From Ruminococcus sp. CAG:382 (lineage in GTDB: Bacteria; Bacillota; Clostridia; Oscillospirales; CAG-382): DNA of 29,302 bases. The translations under genes were made by a program, and so were the position numbers. Under the pieces are notes generated by a model. It worked only from the letters and a program-made list of their open reading frames with translations, did no database searches and had not been told where the DNA came from. Below, one piece after another: positions 15,653 to 25,055 of this stretch (its first letter is position 1; every line of letters starts with the position of its first letter). The stretch is from the NCBI GenBank assembly GCA_000433115.1, contig FR892188.1, positions 11,785 to 41,086 on the forward strand, written 5' to 3'.

Positions 15653-17884
15653 ATGGCAAAGAAGAAAATCGAAAAAGAAATATTGCCGCCCGCACCGATT
15701 GAAATCGGTGAAATATCGGACGTTGTCGAAACAAATTATATGCCGTATGCGATGAGCGTTATTGTCTCACGTGCCATTCCAGAAATCGACGGTTTCAAGC
15801 CGTCCCATCGAAAACTCCTTTATACAATGTATAAAATGGGTCTTATGACAGGGCAAACGACAAAATGCGCGAAGGTATCCGGTGCGACGATGAACCTCAA
15901 CCCTCACGGCGACGCTTCGATTTACGAAACGCTGGTGAGACTTACAACAGCGCGTGAATCGCTGCTCCATCCTTTTATTGAGTCAAAGGGAACATTCGGC
16001 AAGCAGTATTCCGACCTGCCTTACGCTGCGTCACGTTATACGGAATGCAAGCTCGATAAATTCTGCGAAACGATTTTTGAGGGTATCGATAAGGACGCTG
16101 TTGATTTCGTTGACAGTTATGACCATACATCGACAGAACCGGTACTTCTCCCGACTGCATTCCCGAACATTCTTGTCTCTCCCAATTCGGGTATTGCCGT
16201 CGGATTGGCGAGCAGAATATGCTCCTTCAACCTTGCGGAAGTATGCGATCTGACCTCTCTTTACCTCAAAAACGGCGCTGTGAGCGACGACGAGCTTATG
16301 GACGTATTGAAAGCACCTGATTTTTCCACCGGCGCATATATTATATACGACCGCGCAAAAATGCTTTCAATTTATAAAAAAGGCGAAGGCACATTCAAAG
16401 TCCGTGCAAAGTATACCTATGACAAGTCTGAGCGACGTATTCTGATCGAAGAAATACCGTATACAACGACTGCGGAAAAAATAAAGGATGCAATCGTCAA
16501 ACTGGTTCGGGACGGCAAGCTTAACGACATTTCGGATGTCAGAAACGAAACGGACCTCAAGGGCCTTCGTATTGCGATTGATCTGAAGCGCGGTGCCGTC
16601 GATCCCGAAAAGCTTATGGCAAAGTTGTTCAGGGCAACGCCATTGGAGGACACATTTGCCTGCAATTTTACTGTACTTATCGGCGGCTCGCCGCGTACTC
16701 TCGGCGTTATGGAGCTGATCGATGAGTGGTGTGCTTTCAGAATCGAATGCCTGCGCCGTATTTATATTTATGATTGCGGCAAAAAAAAGGATAAGCTGCA
16801 CCTCCTTTACGGTCTCAAGGAAATACTTCTTGATATCGATAAGGCAGTTCGTATAGTACGTAATACAGAGCTTGAAGCCGATGTGGTTCCCAACCTGATG
16901 GAAGGCTTTGGGATTGACGAGATCCAGGCTGAATACGTTGCTGATATAAAGCTCAGATATATGAACAGAGAATATATTCTGAAACGTATCGATGAGATTG
17001 ATGATCTCGAAAAAGAAATCGCAGAGCTTGAAGAAATTATCAACAGTGATAAAAAAATCAAGAATGTGATAGTTAAGCAGCTTGCGGACATAAAGAAAAA
17101 ATACGGTAAACCGCGTAAAACTCTGCTGATATACGGTGAAGATGTTGGCACCGATATCAGCCTTGAAGAAGAGCATGAGGAATATCCGGTTGTCGCTTTC
17201 CTCTCAAAGGACGGATATTTCAAGAAATGTCTGCCGAGTTCACTGAGGGTGAGTGATAATCACCTGTATAAGGAAAATGATTCATTGCTTACTTCATCGG
17301 AAACAACAAACTGCTCGGAAATTCTGTTTTTCACATCATCGGCGCAGGTATACAAAGCACATCTTTATGATTTCGGAGTCCTCAAAGCAAGCCAGATGGG
17401 GGCATACGTCCCGGGTGCGCTTACAATGGATCCCGGTGAAAAGACAGTTGCAATGCTTTGCCTGAACAATTACGACGGCGATATAGTACTTTTCTTCGCA
17501 AACGGAAAGGGTGTCCGTATACCGCTGGACAGTTATAAAACGGTAAATAATCGCCGCAAGCTGGTAAAAGCATTTTATGCCGACAGCCCGCTCATTGCAT
17601 TGTTTAAAATCGGTGAATGCGGTGAATATCTCCTGCGTACAGATAACTGCCGGGCATTGCTTGTCAATGTTGAGCAGATAGTACGCAAAACGACGCGCAC
17701 CTCATCCGGCAGTCAGCTTATCACGCTGAAAAAGGGAGCGTCAGTTGTTTCTGTCGAGCCGTATAATCCGACGGTTAAGCCGCTGCAGAAAGAAAGCAAA
17801 TACCGCAAGCCCGTGCTTCCTGCTGCAGGTGCGGTGTTCGAGGATTTCGATCCGGAGATACTTCAGCAGACGCTTATAAATTGA
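15653..17884 (+). CDS. parC: Type IIA topoisomerase DNA-cleavage subunit (ParC/GyrA family)
   Basis: The 743-residue subunit cuts and passes DNA. YAMSVIVSRAIPEIDGFKPSHRKLLY (32-57 region) starts the winged-helix domain; the catalytic tyrosine is Tyr129 in ASRYTE. Residues 85-92 read HGDASIYE: compared with E. coli GyrA HGDSAVYD, Ser83 is replaced by Ala88 and Asp87 by Glu92. The loop before the tyrosine (GTFGKQYSDLPYAAS) differs from the usual GNFGSIDGDSPAA. Residues about 425-480 are a charged helical coiled-coil stretch; the rest is a reduced beta-pinwheel. No GyrA-box (QRRGGKG) is visible, favouring topoisomerase IV. ATG at 15653 has AAGGTG five bases upstream. It is transcribed with parE. 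Confidence 0.92.
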   Translation: MAKKKIEKEILPPAPIEIGEISDVVETNYMPYAMSVIVSRAIPEIDGFKPSHRKLLYTMYKMGLMTGQTTKCAKVSGATMNLNPHGDASIYETLVRLTTARESLLHPFIESKGTFGKQYSDLPYAASRYTECKLDKFCETIFEGIDKDAVDFVDSYDHTSTEPVLLPTAFPNILVSPNSGIAVGLASRICSFNLAEVCDLTSLYLKNGAVSDDELMDVLKAPDFSTGAYIIYDRAKMLSIYKKGEGTFKVRAKYTYDKSERRILIEEIPYTTTAEKIKDAIVKLVRDGKLNDISDVRNETDLKGLRIAIDLKRGAVDPEKLMAKLFRATPLEDTFACNFTVLIGGSPRTLGVMELIDEWCAFRIECLRRIYIYDCGKKKDKLHLLYGLKEILLDIDKAVRIVRNTELEADVVPNLMEGFGIDEIQAEYVADIKLRYMNREYILKRIDEIDDLEKEIAELEEIINSDKKIKNVIVKQLADIKKKYGKPRKTLLIYGEDVGTDISLEEEHEEYPVVAFLSKDGYFKKCLPSSLRVSDNHLYKENDSLLTSSETTNCSEILFFTSSAQVYKAHLYDFGVLKASQMGAYVPGALTMDPGEKTVAMLCLNNYDGDIVLFFANGKGVRIPLDSYKTVNNRRKLVKAFYADSPLIALFKIGECGEYLLRTDNCRALLVNVEQIVRKTTRTSSGSQLITLKKGASVVSVEPYNPTVKPLQKESKYRKPVLPAAGAVFEDFDPEILQQTLIN

Positions 17885-17901
17885 TTTGGGAGTGATTATG
17901 A

Positions 17902-19893
17902 ATGAGGAACGGTAACTGGATCTTCAAAAACAAGCAAAGCTTTGCTATCAGTATGCTTTTCATATCATGCATTACTGCCGTGGCGTTCATATTTGATACG
18001 ACGGCGGGTGTGATCAGCCTGTTCCTTTTTGCAGCGTATACCGTTTATATGGTTCTTTATATAGTGCTTGAAAAGCGCTCTTCGATGAATGAAAATACGA
18101 AAAAAACCATTGCGGCACACACGTTTGACTATCTTGAGAAACTTGATTATCCCGCTCTTCTTGTCAGCAGTGACAACCGTATATCATGGTTCAATAAGGC
18201 ATACAGCGATGTGTATCCGGAGCTGACTATACGCTTTGATGACAAGTGTACCGACATTGACAACGGGTTTGTTTCAAACGAAAATATTGATGCTGCTGCC
18301 GAAAACAGCTCGCTTTTCAGTAATGTAATAAAAAACGGAAGGTATTACAATATCTCAACGTATCGCATATTGGCTGGCAACAATCATTACACACTCGTTG
18401 TCTGGAATGATATTACTGAGTTGCACAGAATAAAAGCCGAACTTACCGACGCCAATGTTCTGGTCGCGTTCATCGTTGTTGACAACATCAGTGAGGTCTC
18501 ACAGGGAATGCAGGACAAATACCGTGAGGTCAGCGCCAGAATCAGCACAACACTCAGCGATTGGGCGGGCGGCTTTGGCGGTATCGTCAAAGAGTATGAA
18601 CGGGACAGGTATATCATGTTCTTCGAAGAACGATTTATCGATGAACAGATGGCTAACAAATTCGATATTCTCGACAAGATTTCGGAGCTGTCGCCGGACG
18701 AAGCGGGAAGCATACCAATGACCGTTTCGATGGGCATATCGCGCATAAAAGGCACACTTTCCGAAAAAGAGGCTGCTGCAAAGAGTGCGCTTCAGCTTGC
18801 TTTGCAGCGCGGCGGTGCTCAGGTTGTTGTGAAGACCGAAACCGAAAATGAAATCTTCGGCGGAAAGACCAAAACCGTTCAGAAAACAACCAAGATTAAA
18901 TCACGGATTATTTCCGCACGTCTTGTTTCAGCTATGAAAGCAAGCGGTAATATTCTTGTCATGGCGCATCAGAACCCGGACTTCGATGCGGTTGCCGCCT
19001 CGGTAGGTATAGCACGCCTTGCGCTGTTCCTCGGCAAACGGGTTAATATCATCACGGATCTTAAGAATACTTCCTTCATCTCATCGAAGGATATGCTTCG
19101 GAATATTCGCGATTATGATACTGTGTTTGTCGATTCGGTTTACGGTCAGGATTTGCTTACGCCTGATTCACTGCTTGTTATTGTCGATGCAAGCAATCCG
19201 CTTGTTTTTGAATCACCGGATATATATAAAAACTCGCTTCGTACTGTTATAATCGATCATCATCGCCAGGCAATGCAGTTCCCGGTTGAGCCGATGATAA
19301 CATATGTGGAGCCGACAGCGTCGTCAGCAAGCGAGCTTGTCAGTGAGATCCTTGAATATGCATTGCCGTCTATGACACTGTATAAAGAGGAATCGGAGCT
19401 TCTTATGGCGGGTATCTTCCTCGATACTCAGAACTTCACACGTAACGTAGGTATACGTACCTTCAGCGCTGCTGTGTATCTGAGAAGCGAGGGCGGAAAT
19501 CCGGGCAAGGCACAAGCTCTTTTTAAGTCAGAGCTTTCGGAATTCAGAAAGCTTGCGGAATTTGAGCGCAATATCATGATATTCCGCACTATATTCGCAA
19601 TCTCCCAGTATGAGCTTGACAACGATGAGGAAAACCGTGTCGTTGCCGCACGTGCTGCAGATCGTATGCTTCAGATCGAAGGAATACGTGCGAGCTTCAC
19701 GCTCTCATCGGTTGGTGAATCAATTCACGTCTCTGCGCGCAGTGATGCAAGCGTGAATGTCGGACTCATACTTGAAAAGCTTGGAGGAGGCGGCCATTAC
19801 GACTCAGCCGGCGCAAGACTCACGGGCGTCACTATGAAGGATGCTCTTGTGATGCTCAGAGAATCAATTGTCAATTACTGTGAAAAATCCTGA
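17902..19893 (+). CDS. gdpP: Cyclic-di-AMP phosphodiesterase, GdpP/DHH family
   Basis: This 663-residue membrane enzyme hydrolyses c-di-AMP, the second messenger for osmotic and wall homeostasis. Two membrane segments lie at about 13-30 and 36-56. A PAS-like domain follows, then a degenerate GGDEF domain (YERDRYIMFFEE near 230). The DHH domain has MAHQNPDFDAVAAS (from 354; Asp360, Asp362), VIVDAS near 430 and IIDHHRQ (Asp452, His453, His454); DHHA1 has GGGGHYDSAGA near 628. VIVDAS differs from the VVDTH usual in Bacillus GdpP, but keeps the metal Asp. The chosen ATG has GGGAG nine bases upstream. The order gdpP-rplI-dnaB is the standard Firmicute arrangement (yybT-rplI-dnaC in Bacillus). Confidence 0.95.
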   Translation: MRNGNWIFKNKQSFAISMLFISCITAVAFIFDTTAGVISLFLFAAYTVYMVLYIVLEKRSSMNENTKKTIAAHTFDYLEKLDYPALLVSSDNRISWFNKAYSDVYPELTIRFDDKCTDIDNGFVSNENIDAAAENSSLFSNVIKNGRYYNISTYRILAGNNHYTLVVWNDITELHRIKAELTDANVLVAFIVVDNISEVSQGMQDKYREVSARISTTLSDWAGGFGGIVKEYERDRYIMFFEERFIDEQMANKFDILDKISELSPDEAGSIPMTVSMGISRIKGTLSEKEAAAKSALQLALQRGGAQVVVKTETENEIFGGKTKTVQKTTKIKSRIISARLVSAMKASGNILVMAHQNPDFDAVAASVGIARLALFLGKRVNIITDLKNTSFISSKDMLRNIRDYDTVFVDSVYGQDLLTPDSLLVIVDASNPLVFESPDIYKNSLRTVIIDHHRQAMQFPVEPMITYVEPTASSASELVSEILEYALPSMTLYKEESELLMAGIFLDTQNFTRNVGIRTFSAAVYLRSEGGNPGKAQALFKSELSEFRKLAEFERNIMIFRTIFAISQYELDNDEENRVVAARAADRMLQIEGIRASFTLSSVGESIHVSARSDASVNVGLILEKLGGGGHYDSAGARLTGVTMKDALVMLRESIVNYCEKS

Positions 19894-19908
19894 AAGGAAT
19901 AAATTAAA

Positions 19909-20352
19909 ATGAAAGTACTACTTCTCGCAGATGTAAAAGGAAAAGGAAAAAAAGGTGACATCGTCAATGCTCCCGACGGATATGCCCGTAACTATCTGTT
20001 TCCGAACGGACTTGCCGCAGAGGCAACCGCACAGGTGCTGAATGATGTCAAGAATAAAAAAGAAGCAGAAGAATTCAGAAAATCCGAAGAAAAGAAAGCT
20101 GCTCTCGCAAACAAGGAAAAGCTTGACAATGCTTCTGTTGTCTTCAAAACGACAGGCGGTGTTGACGGACGGTTGTACAGTGCCGTTACCGCAAAGGATA
20201 TTGCCGAAAAAATCAGCACTGTCCTCGGCGTTGAGGTGGATAAAAAGAAAATCGTCATTGCTGACAACATTAAAACCGTCGGTGAATACAACGCAACAGT
20301 CAAGCTTTATCCCGAAATTTCGGCAAAGGTCAGGATAATCGTCGAAGCCTGA
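19909..20352 (+). CDS. rplI: 50S ribosomal protein L9
   Basis: The 147-residue protein binds 23S rRNA and is full length. The N-terminal domain MKVLLLADVKGKGKKGDIVN, followed by APDGYARNYLFPNGLAAEAT, is the canonical L9 signature. A long lysine/glutamate-rich linker helix (about 45-78) joins it to the C-terminal domain starting near VVFKTTGGVDGRLYSAVT. AAAGGA lies ten bases before ATG. It is 15 bases after gdpP and 37 bases before dnaB. Confidence 0.99.
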   Translation: MKVLLLADVKGKGKKGDIVNAPDGYARNYLFPNGLAAEATAQVLNDVKNKKEAEEFRKSEEKKAALANKEKLDNASVVFKTTGGVDGRLYSAVTAKDIAEKISTVLGVEVDKKKIVIADNIKTVGEYNATVKLYPEISAKVRIIVEA

Positions 20353-20389
20353 GTATAATCTCCCGATTTCGGCATAAATGAGGTAAATC

Positions 20390-21751
20390 ATGCCTGATAT
20401 TGATATCATAAAGCAAATGCCGTATTCGCTTGAGGCTGAACAGGCGCTTCTCGGTGCAATAATCATTGACCCTGCGCTTCTGACTGAGGCGGTTACGCTT
20501 CGCGCTGATGATTTTTACATTGAGCACCATAAGCTGATATACAACGCACTCAAGGACCTTTTCAGTCTCAACAAGAATATTGACATCGTTACTCTTATCA
20601 ATTACATAAATAATTCGCCCAAAGACAGCGATTTCGACAATGCACGCTACATTAAAACGCTTTGCGAGCTTGGGGCCGCCTGTACCAATATAACGGATTA
20701 TATTGAGATTATAAAGGACAAGGCGTTACTTCGTTCCCTGATCGATGCGTCCCGCAACATTTCGGACAAGGCGTTCAACGATGGCGGCGACGCGAAGCGT
20801 GTTGTTGAATACGCCGAGCAACAGATATATGATCTTGCCGGCGATAATATCAATAACGGCTTTGTCAAGATAGACGAGATCATTGTTGACAACTATAAGG
20901 AATTCCAGCGTATAATGCAGAATCCCGATCAGGTCGAAGGTGTCAAAACGGGTTACTCGGAGCTTGATAATTACTTCGTATCGCTCGGCGCGGGAGATCT
21001 TGTCATTGTCGGTGCACGTCCCGGTGTCGGTAAAACTACGTTTTGTATGAATATTGCGGCAAACATAGGAAAGGCGTACAAAGACGGTGATGTTGCTATT
21101 TTTTCGCTTGAAATGAGCAAGGAATCGCTTGTCAACCGCATGCTTTCTGCCGAAGCTAATGTCGATAACTATACAATACGCCGTGCGTCGTTTTCGACTC
21201 CCGAATGGGAAGCGATTACTATGGCGTGCTCAACGCTTTCAAATACACGTATTTATATCGACGACACTCCATCGACAACAACGACCGATATGAAAGCAAA
21301 GCTGAGAAGACTTGATAATCCGAAAATCGTTATCATCGACTATCTTCAGCTTATTGAATGCGACAAATATTCCGATAACAAAGTTTTGCAGGTCGCCGAG
21401 ATAACCCGTTCGCTGAAGCTTATCGCAAAAGAGATGAAAATCCCAATTATCCTTTGCTCACAGCTTTCGCGACCGAACAAAAACGTCAAGGAAAAACGTC
21501 CCATGCTGTCTGATCTGCGCGACTCGGGTGCTATTGAGCAGGACGCAGATATTGTCATGCTGCTTTATCGTGATGATTATTATGACAACAGCGGAAACGC
21601 CGATCAGGATCCGACAAAACAGCAGGAAATAGAATGTATTATCGGTAAGAACCGACACGGTGCAACCGGAACGGTTAAGTTCGCATGGCACGGTCAATAC
21701 TTTAAGTATGTAGCCATTGAGGAGGGACACGATGAGCCGGCGGGACACTAA
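20390..21751 (+). CDS. dnaB: Replicative DNA helicase
   Basis: This 453-residue hexameric helicase unwinds DNA at the replication fork (called DnaC in Bacillus). The N-terminal DnaB domain starts MPYSLEAEQALLGAIIIDPA (from residue 8). The RecA-like C-terminal domain has Walker A GARPGVGKTT (208-217), Walker B KIVIIDYLQLI, and the arginine-finger and DnaB-like segments QLSRPNKNVKEKRPMLSDLR and GAIEQDADIVMLLYR. GAGGT lies five bases before ATG. Its stop overlaps the tilS start by 20 bases, indicating coupled expression. Confidence 0.98.
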   Translation: MPDIDIIKQMPYSLEAEQALLGAIIIDPALLTEAVTLRADDFYIEHHKLIYNALKDLFSLNKNIDIVTLINYINNSPKDSDFDNARYIKTLCELGAACTNITDYIEIIKDKALLRSLIDASRNISDKAFNDGGDAKRVVEYAEQQIYDLAGDNINNGFVKIDEIIVDNYKEFQRIMQNPDQVEGVKTGYSELDNYFVSLGAGDLVIVGARPGVGKTTFCMNIAANIGKAYKDGDVAIFSLEMSKESLVNRMLSAEANVDNYTIRRASFSTPEWEAITMACSTLSNTRIYIDDTPSTTTTDMKAKLRRLDNPKIVIIDYLQLIECDKYSDNKVLQVAEITRSLKLIAKEMKIPIILCSQLSRPNKNVKEKRPMLSDLRDSGAIEQDADIVMLLYRDDYYDNSGNADQDPTKQQEIECIIGKNRHGATGTVKFAWHGQYFKYVAIEEGHDEPAGH

Positions 21752-23030
21752 GCTTCGTCTCAATGTTATTCATACTATTGATAGGGAAGACTTGCTTAAC
21801 GGTGTATCGGGTGTTTTGTGTTGCCTCTCAGGCGGAGCCGATTCTGTGACACTTCTTGATGTAATGCTTTCACTGCGTCAAAGATACGGAATCACGATTT
21901 CGGCTGTTCACGTCAATCATGGGATACGCGGCAACGAAGCAGACCGCGATGAAATGTTTTGTAAAGAACTGTGCTCAAAATACGGTATAAAGCTGTATGT
22001 AAAAAGGGGCGATGTGCCGTCATACGCAAAAAGCAAAGGTATTTCCACAGAGCTTGCGGCAAGGGAAGTACGTTATTCGCTTTTTGAAGAAGCACTTTCC
22101 GAATCCGGAGCAGAAGTTGCCGCGACTGCGCATAACGCGAACGACAACGCCGAAACTCTTCTTTTCAATATAATACGCGGAACATCACCGACCGGTATCT
22201 GCGCTATTCCGTACAAACGGGATCGTTACATCAGACCGCTGCTTTGTGTTACGCGCGAACAGATAATGGCGTACGTCGCTGAAAATGAGCTTTCGTATGT
22301 TATCGACAGCACGAACGGTGATGACGATTATACGCGAAATTTCATCCGTCATAATATCATGCCTCAGTGCATCAGGCTGAATCCGTCGTTTGTTTCTGCG
22401 GTAACACGGCTGACCGATGGCGCAAAAGCCGATGAACGTCTTATTGCATCATTGGGTCTCGACCGCAAACGAAATGTTGTTGAATTCCTTGAAACGAACG
22501 GAATTAACGGCGTCAATCACGATATGATTTCGAAAATTGCCACGGCGCTTCAATCGGGTGGAAGTCATGATTTCATATTGACCGCAGGCAGGATGATTTG
22601 CACGGAAAACGGAACACTTTTGTTGCGCGACGATGCGTGTGAAACGTATAATTATTCATTTGCAAGACTTCGGGAAGGGCAAAATGCGTTTTTCGGCGGT
22701 AAGGTATTGATCAATTCCGTGCTGTCGCGCGAAAATTTCAGAGAGATTTACAAAACGTTAACAACACATGGTCATCTTTCTGCTATTATAACTGATAATG
22801 TCGTCGTAAGAAACCGCCGCGCGGGCGATGCGGTTTGTGTCAACGGAATACACAAATCGGTAAAAAAAGAGCTTATAAACCGTAAAATCCCACGCAGAAT
22901 GCGCGATGTTATCCCGGTTTTCTGCGTTGATGGCAAAATTGCTTTCGTTCCGTTTGTCGGGGTTGACGATGATTTTTCTCCGCATGGAGATACAAGCCTC
23001 AAAATTTCAGTTTATTTTAACCTTGATTAA
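21732..23030 (+). CDS. tilS: tRNA(Ile)-lysidine synthetase
   Basis: The enzyme modifies C34 of the CAU-anticodon tRNA-Ile to lysidine so that it reads AUA; it is essential in most bacteria. The 432-residue protein has the PP-loop SGGADSVTLLD (from residue 33), AVHVNHGIRGNEADRDE, AATAHNANDNAETLLFNIIRGT and the IDSTNGDDDYTRNFIRH segment of the N-terminal domain. The C-terminal TilS domain includes RRAGDAVCVNGIHKSVKKEL. The frame opens with a TTG at 21717, but the ATG at 21732 has GGAGG six bases upstream. The start lies inside the end of dnaB. ftsH follows after 30 bases, without the hpt gene commonly found between them. Confidence 0.96.
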   Translation: MSRRDTKLRLNVIHTIDREDLLNGVSGVLCCLSGGADSVTLLDVMLSLRQRYGITISAVHVNHGIRGNEADRDEMFCKELCSKYGIKLYVKRGDVPSYAKSKGISTELAAREVRYSLFEEALSESGAEVAATAHNANDNAETLLFNIIRGTSPTGICAIPYKRDRYIRPLLCVTREQIMAYVAENELSYVIDSTNGDDDYTRNFIRHNIMPQCIRLNPSFVSAVTRLTDGAKADERLIASLGLDRKRNVVEFLETNGINGVNHDMISKIATALQSGGSHDFILTAGRMICTENGTLLLRDDACETYNYSFARLREGQNAFFGGKVLINSVLSRENFREIYKTLTTHGHLSAIITDNVVVRNRRAGDAVCVNGIHKSVKKELINRKIPRRMRDVIPVFCVDGKIAFVPFVGVDDDFSPHGDTSLKISVYFNLD

Positions 23031-23060
23031 TATCATCATACATATGGAGGCAGGTGCATT

Positions 23061-25055
23061 ATGAAATCAAATAAGAGAATGATCCTCTTTTACCTCTTTT
23101 TCATTGTTGCGATTGTTGTTGCGGCGACTGCTTTTTCAAACAGCGGCAATACAAAAAAAGTCAAATACAGTGATATTACAGAGTATTTTTACAACGAAGA
23201 GGTCAAGGAAGTTGTTGTAAACCAAAATGATGTTTTAATCCTGACACTCAAAAACGGCTATTCCGTTGAGTATCAGTTCTCTAACCTCAGCCTGACGATG
23301 TTCGTAAATGAAATGCAACCGCTTATCGTCGAACAGCAAAAAGCGGGCATTATCACTTCAGTTGACTATCTTCCCGCAACGACATTACCTTGGTGGGTTT
23401 CGTTCCTGCCATATGTTCTTGTCATTGTTGTGTTGATCATCTTCTGGTGGTCTTTCATCAAGCGTGCTTCTGGGACAAACGGCAATATGGGCGGCGGCAT
23501 CGGCGGAAGAATGAATTCGTTCAGCAAGGCGAGAACAAAGCTCGGTTCTGATGAAAAACACAAAGTGCTGTTTTCCGATGTAGCAGGTGCTGATGAAGAA
23601 AAGGAAGAGCTTCAGGAGGTTGTTGAATTTCTGAAGAATCCCGAAAAATTCCAGAAACTCGGCGCCAAAATACCGCGCGGTGTTCTGCTTGTCGGCGCGC
23701 CGGGTACCGGAAAAACTTTGCTTGCAAAGGCGGTCGCAGGCGAATCTGGCGTTCCGTTCTTCTCGATCTCGGGTTCTGATTTCGTTGAAATGTATGTAGG
23801 TGTAGGTGCATCGCGTGTCCGTGACCTTTTCGAAACGGCAAAGAAGTCCGCTCCTTGCATCATTTTCATTGATGAGATCGATGCTGTCGGACGTCACAGA
23901 GGCGCCGGTTTGGGTGGCGGTCACGACGAACGCGAACAGACTCTCAACCAGCTGCTTGTTGAAATGGACGGATTCGGCGTAAATGACGGCGTTATTGTCA
24001 TGGCGGCGACAAACCGACCCGATATTCTCGACCCTGCGCTTCTCAGACCCGGACGTTTTGACAGACAGGTTACAGTCAACTATCCCGACATCAAGGGGCG
24101 TGAGGAAATAATCAAGGTTCACGCACGTAACAAGCCTTTCGAACCGGATGTTGATTTTGCGGTTCTTGCAAAGAGTACAAGCGGATTTACGGGCGCCGAT
24201 CTTGCAAATCTCCTTAATGAAGCTGCACTTCTTTCGGCGCGCAAAGGCAAAGCACTTATCGGTATGAACGAGCTTGAAGAAGCGACCATAAAGGTCATTG
24301 TCGGGCCGCAGAAGAAGTCCCGTATCATAAAAGAGGAAGAAAAACGCGCTACGGCATATCATGAAGCCGGACACGCAATTGTCGGACATATGCTCCCGTC
24401 TCAGGATCCCGTCCATCAGGTATCAATCATTCCCAGCGGACGAGCTCTCGGATATACGCTTTCACTCCCTCAGGAGGATAAGTACAGCGTGTATAAAAAT
24501 GAGATGATCGACAGCATAGCGGGATTGCTCGGTGGTCGTGTCGCGGAAAAGCTTGTGCTTCACGATATTTCCGCAGGAGCTTCCAATGATATTCAGCGTG
24601 CAACCGAAATTGCGCGTAAAATGGTCACTCAGTATGGTATGAGCGATACGCTCGGTCCGATAGTATTCGGCACCGGCCATGAGGAGGTTTTCCTCGGAAA
24701 AGAATTCTCGCAAACACGTAACTATTCCGAAAAAATTGCCGCACAAATTGATGACGAGGTTCATGCCATAATTGAAAAAGGCTACCAGCTCGCAGAAAAA
24801 ATACTTCTCGAAAACATGGAAACGTTGCATTTTATTGCAGAATATCTGACCAAGAACGAGATTATGGACAGAGACCAGTTTGAAGAAGCATTCAAGCCGG
24901 GAGTCACCGAAGCTGATCTTGACGCGATACGCGACAGCAAACGTAAGAAGAGCCGTGATGAAAACGAACGCCGCAGAGCCGACAGCACCAAGAAAAATGA
25001 TTCTGCTGTTGATGATGAGCAAACTGGGAAAGACAATTCTGATTCATGCACTTAA
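23061..25055 (+). CDS. ftsH: ATP-dependent zinc metalloprotease FtsH
   Basis: This membrane AAA+ protease degrades misfolded membrane and regulatory proteins. In 664 residues: membrane segments at about 8-25 and 112-131 flank an extracytoplasmic domain; Walker A GAPGTGKT (212-219), Walker B IIFIDEIDAVG, the second region of homology ATNRPDILDPALLRPGRFDR, and zinc site HEAGH (434-438). The C-terminal tail (about 620-664) is charged and low complexity, as is common. GGAGG lies ten bases before ATG. The stop TAA is part of a TTAA that borders a MITE-like element, so the element sits between the stop and the operon terminator. Confidence 0.98.
   Translation: MKSNKRMILFYLFFIVAIVVAATAFSNSGNTKKVKYSDITEYFYNEEVKEVVVNQNDVLILTLKNGYSVEYQFSNLSLTMFVNEMQPLIVEQQKAGIITSVDYLPATTLPWWVSFLPYVLVIVVLIIFWWSFIKRASGTNGNMGGGIGGRMNSFSKARTKLGSDEKHKVLFSDVAGADEEKEELQEVVEFLKNPEKFQKLGAKIPRGVLLVGAPGTGKTLLAKAVAGESGVPFFSISGSDFVEMYVGVGASRVRDLFETAKKSAPCIIFIDEIDAVGRHRGAGLGGGHDEREQTLNQLLVEMDGFGVNDGVIVMAATNRPDILDPALLRPGRFDRQVTVNYPDIKGREEIIKVHARNKPFEPDVDFAVLAKSTSGFTGADLANLLNEAALLSARKGKALIGMNELEEATIKVIVGPQKKSRIIKEEEKRATAYHEAGHAIVGHMLPSQDPVHQVSIIPSGRALGYTLSLPQEDKYSVYKNEMIDSIAGLLGGRVAEKLVLHDISAGASNDIQRATEIARKMVTQYGMSDTLGPIVFGTGHEEVFLGKEFSQTRNYSEKIAAQIDDEVHAIIEKGYQLAEKILLENMETLHFIAEYLTKNEIMDRDQFEEAFKPGVTEADLDAIRDSKRKKSRDENERRRADSTKKNDSAVDDEQTGKDNSDSCT

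Noticed and set aside
23385..24416. 343-codon minus-strand open frame
   Set aside because: Antisense to the FtsH AAA+ domain; no ribosome site and no family resemblance.
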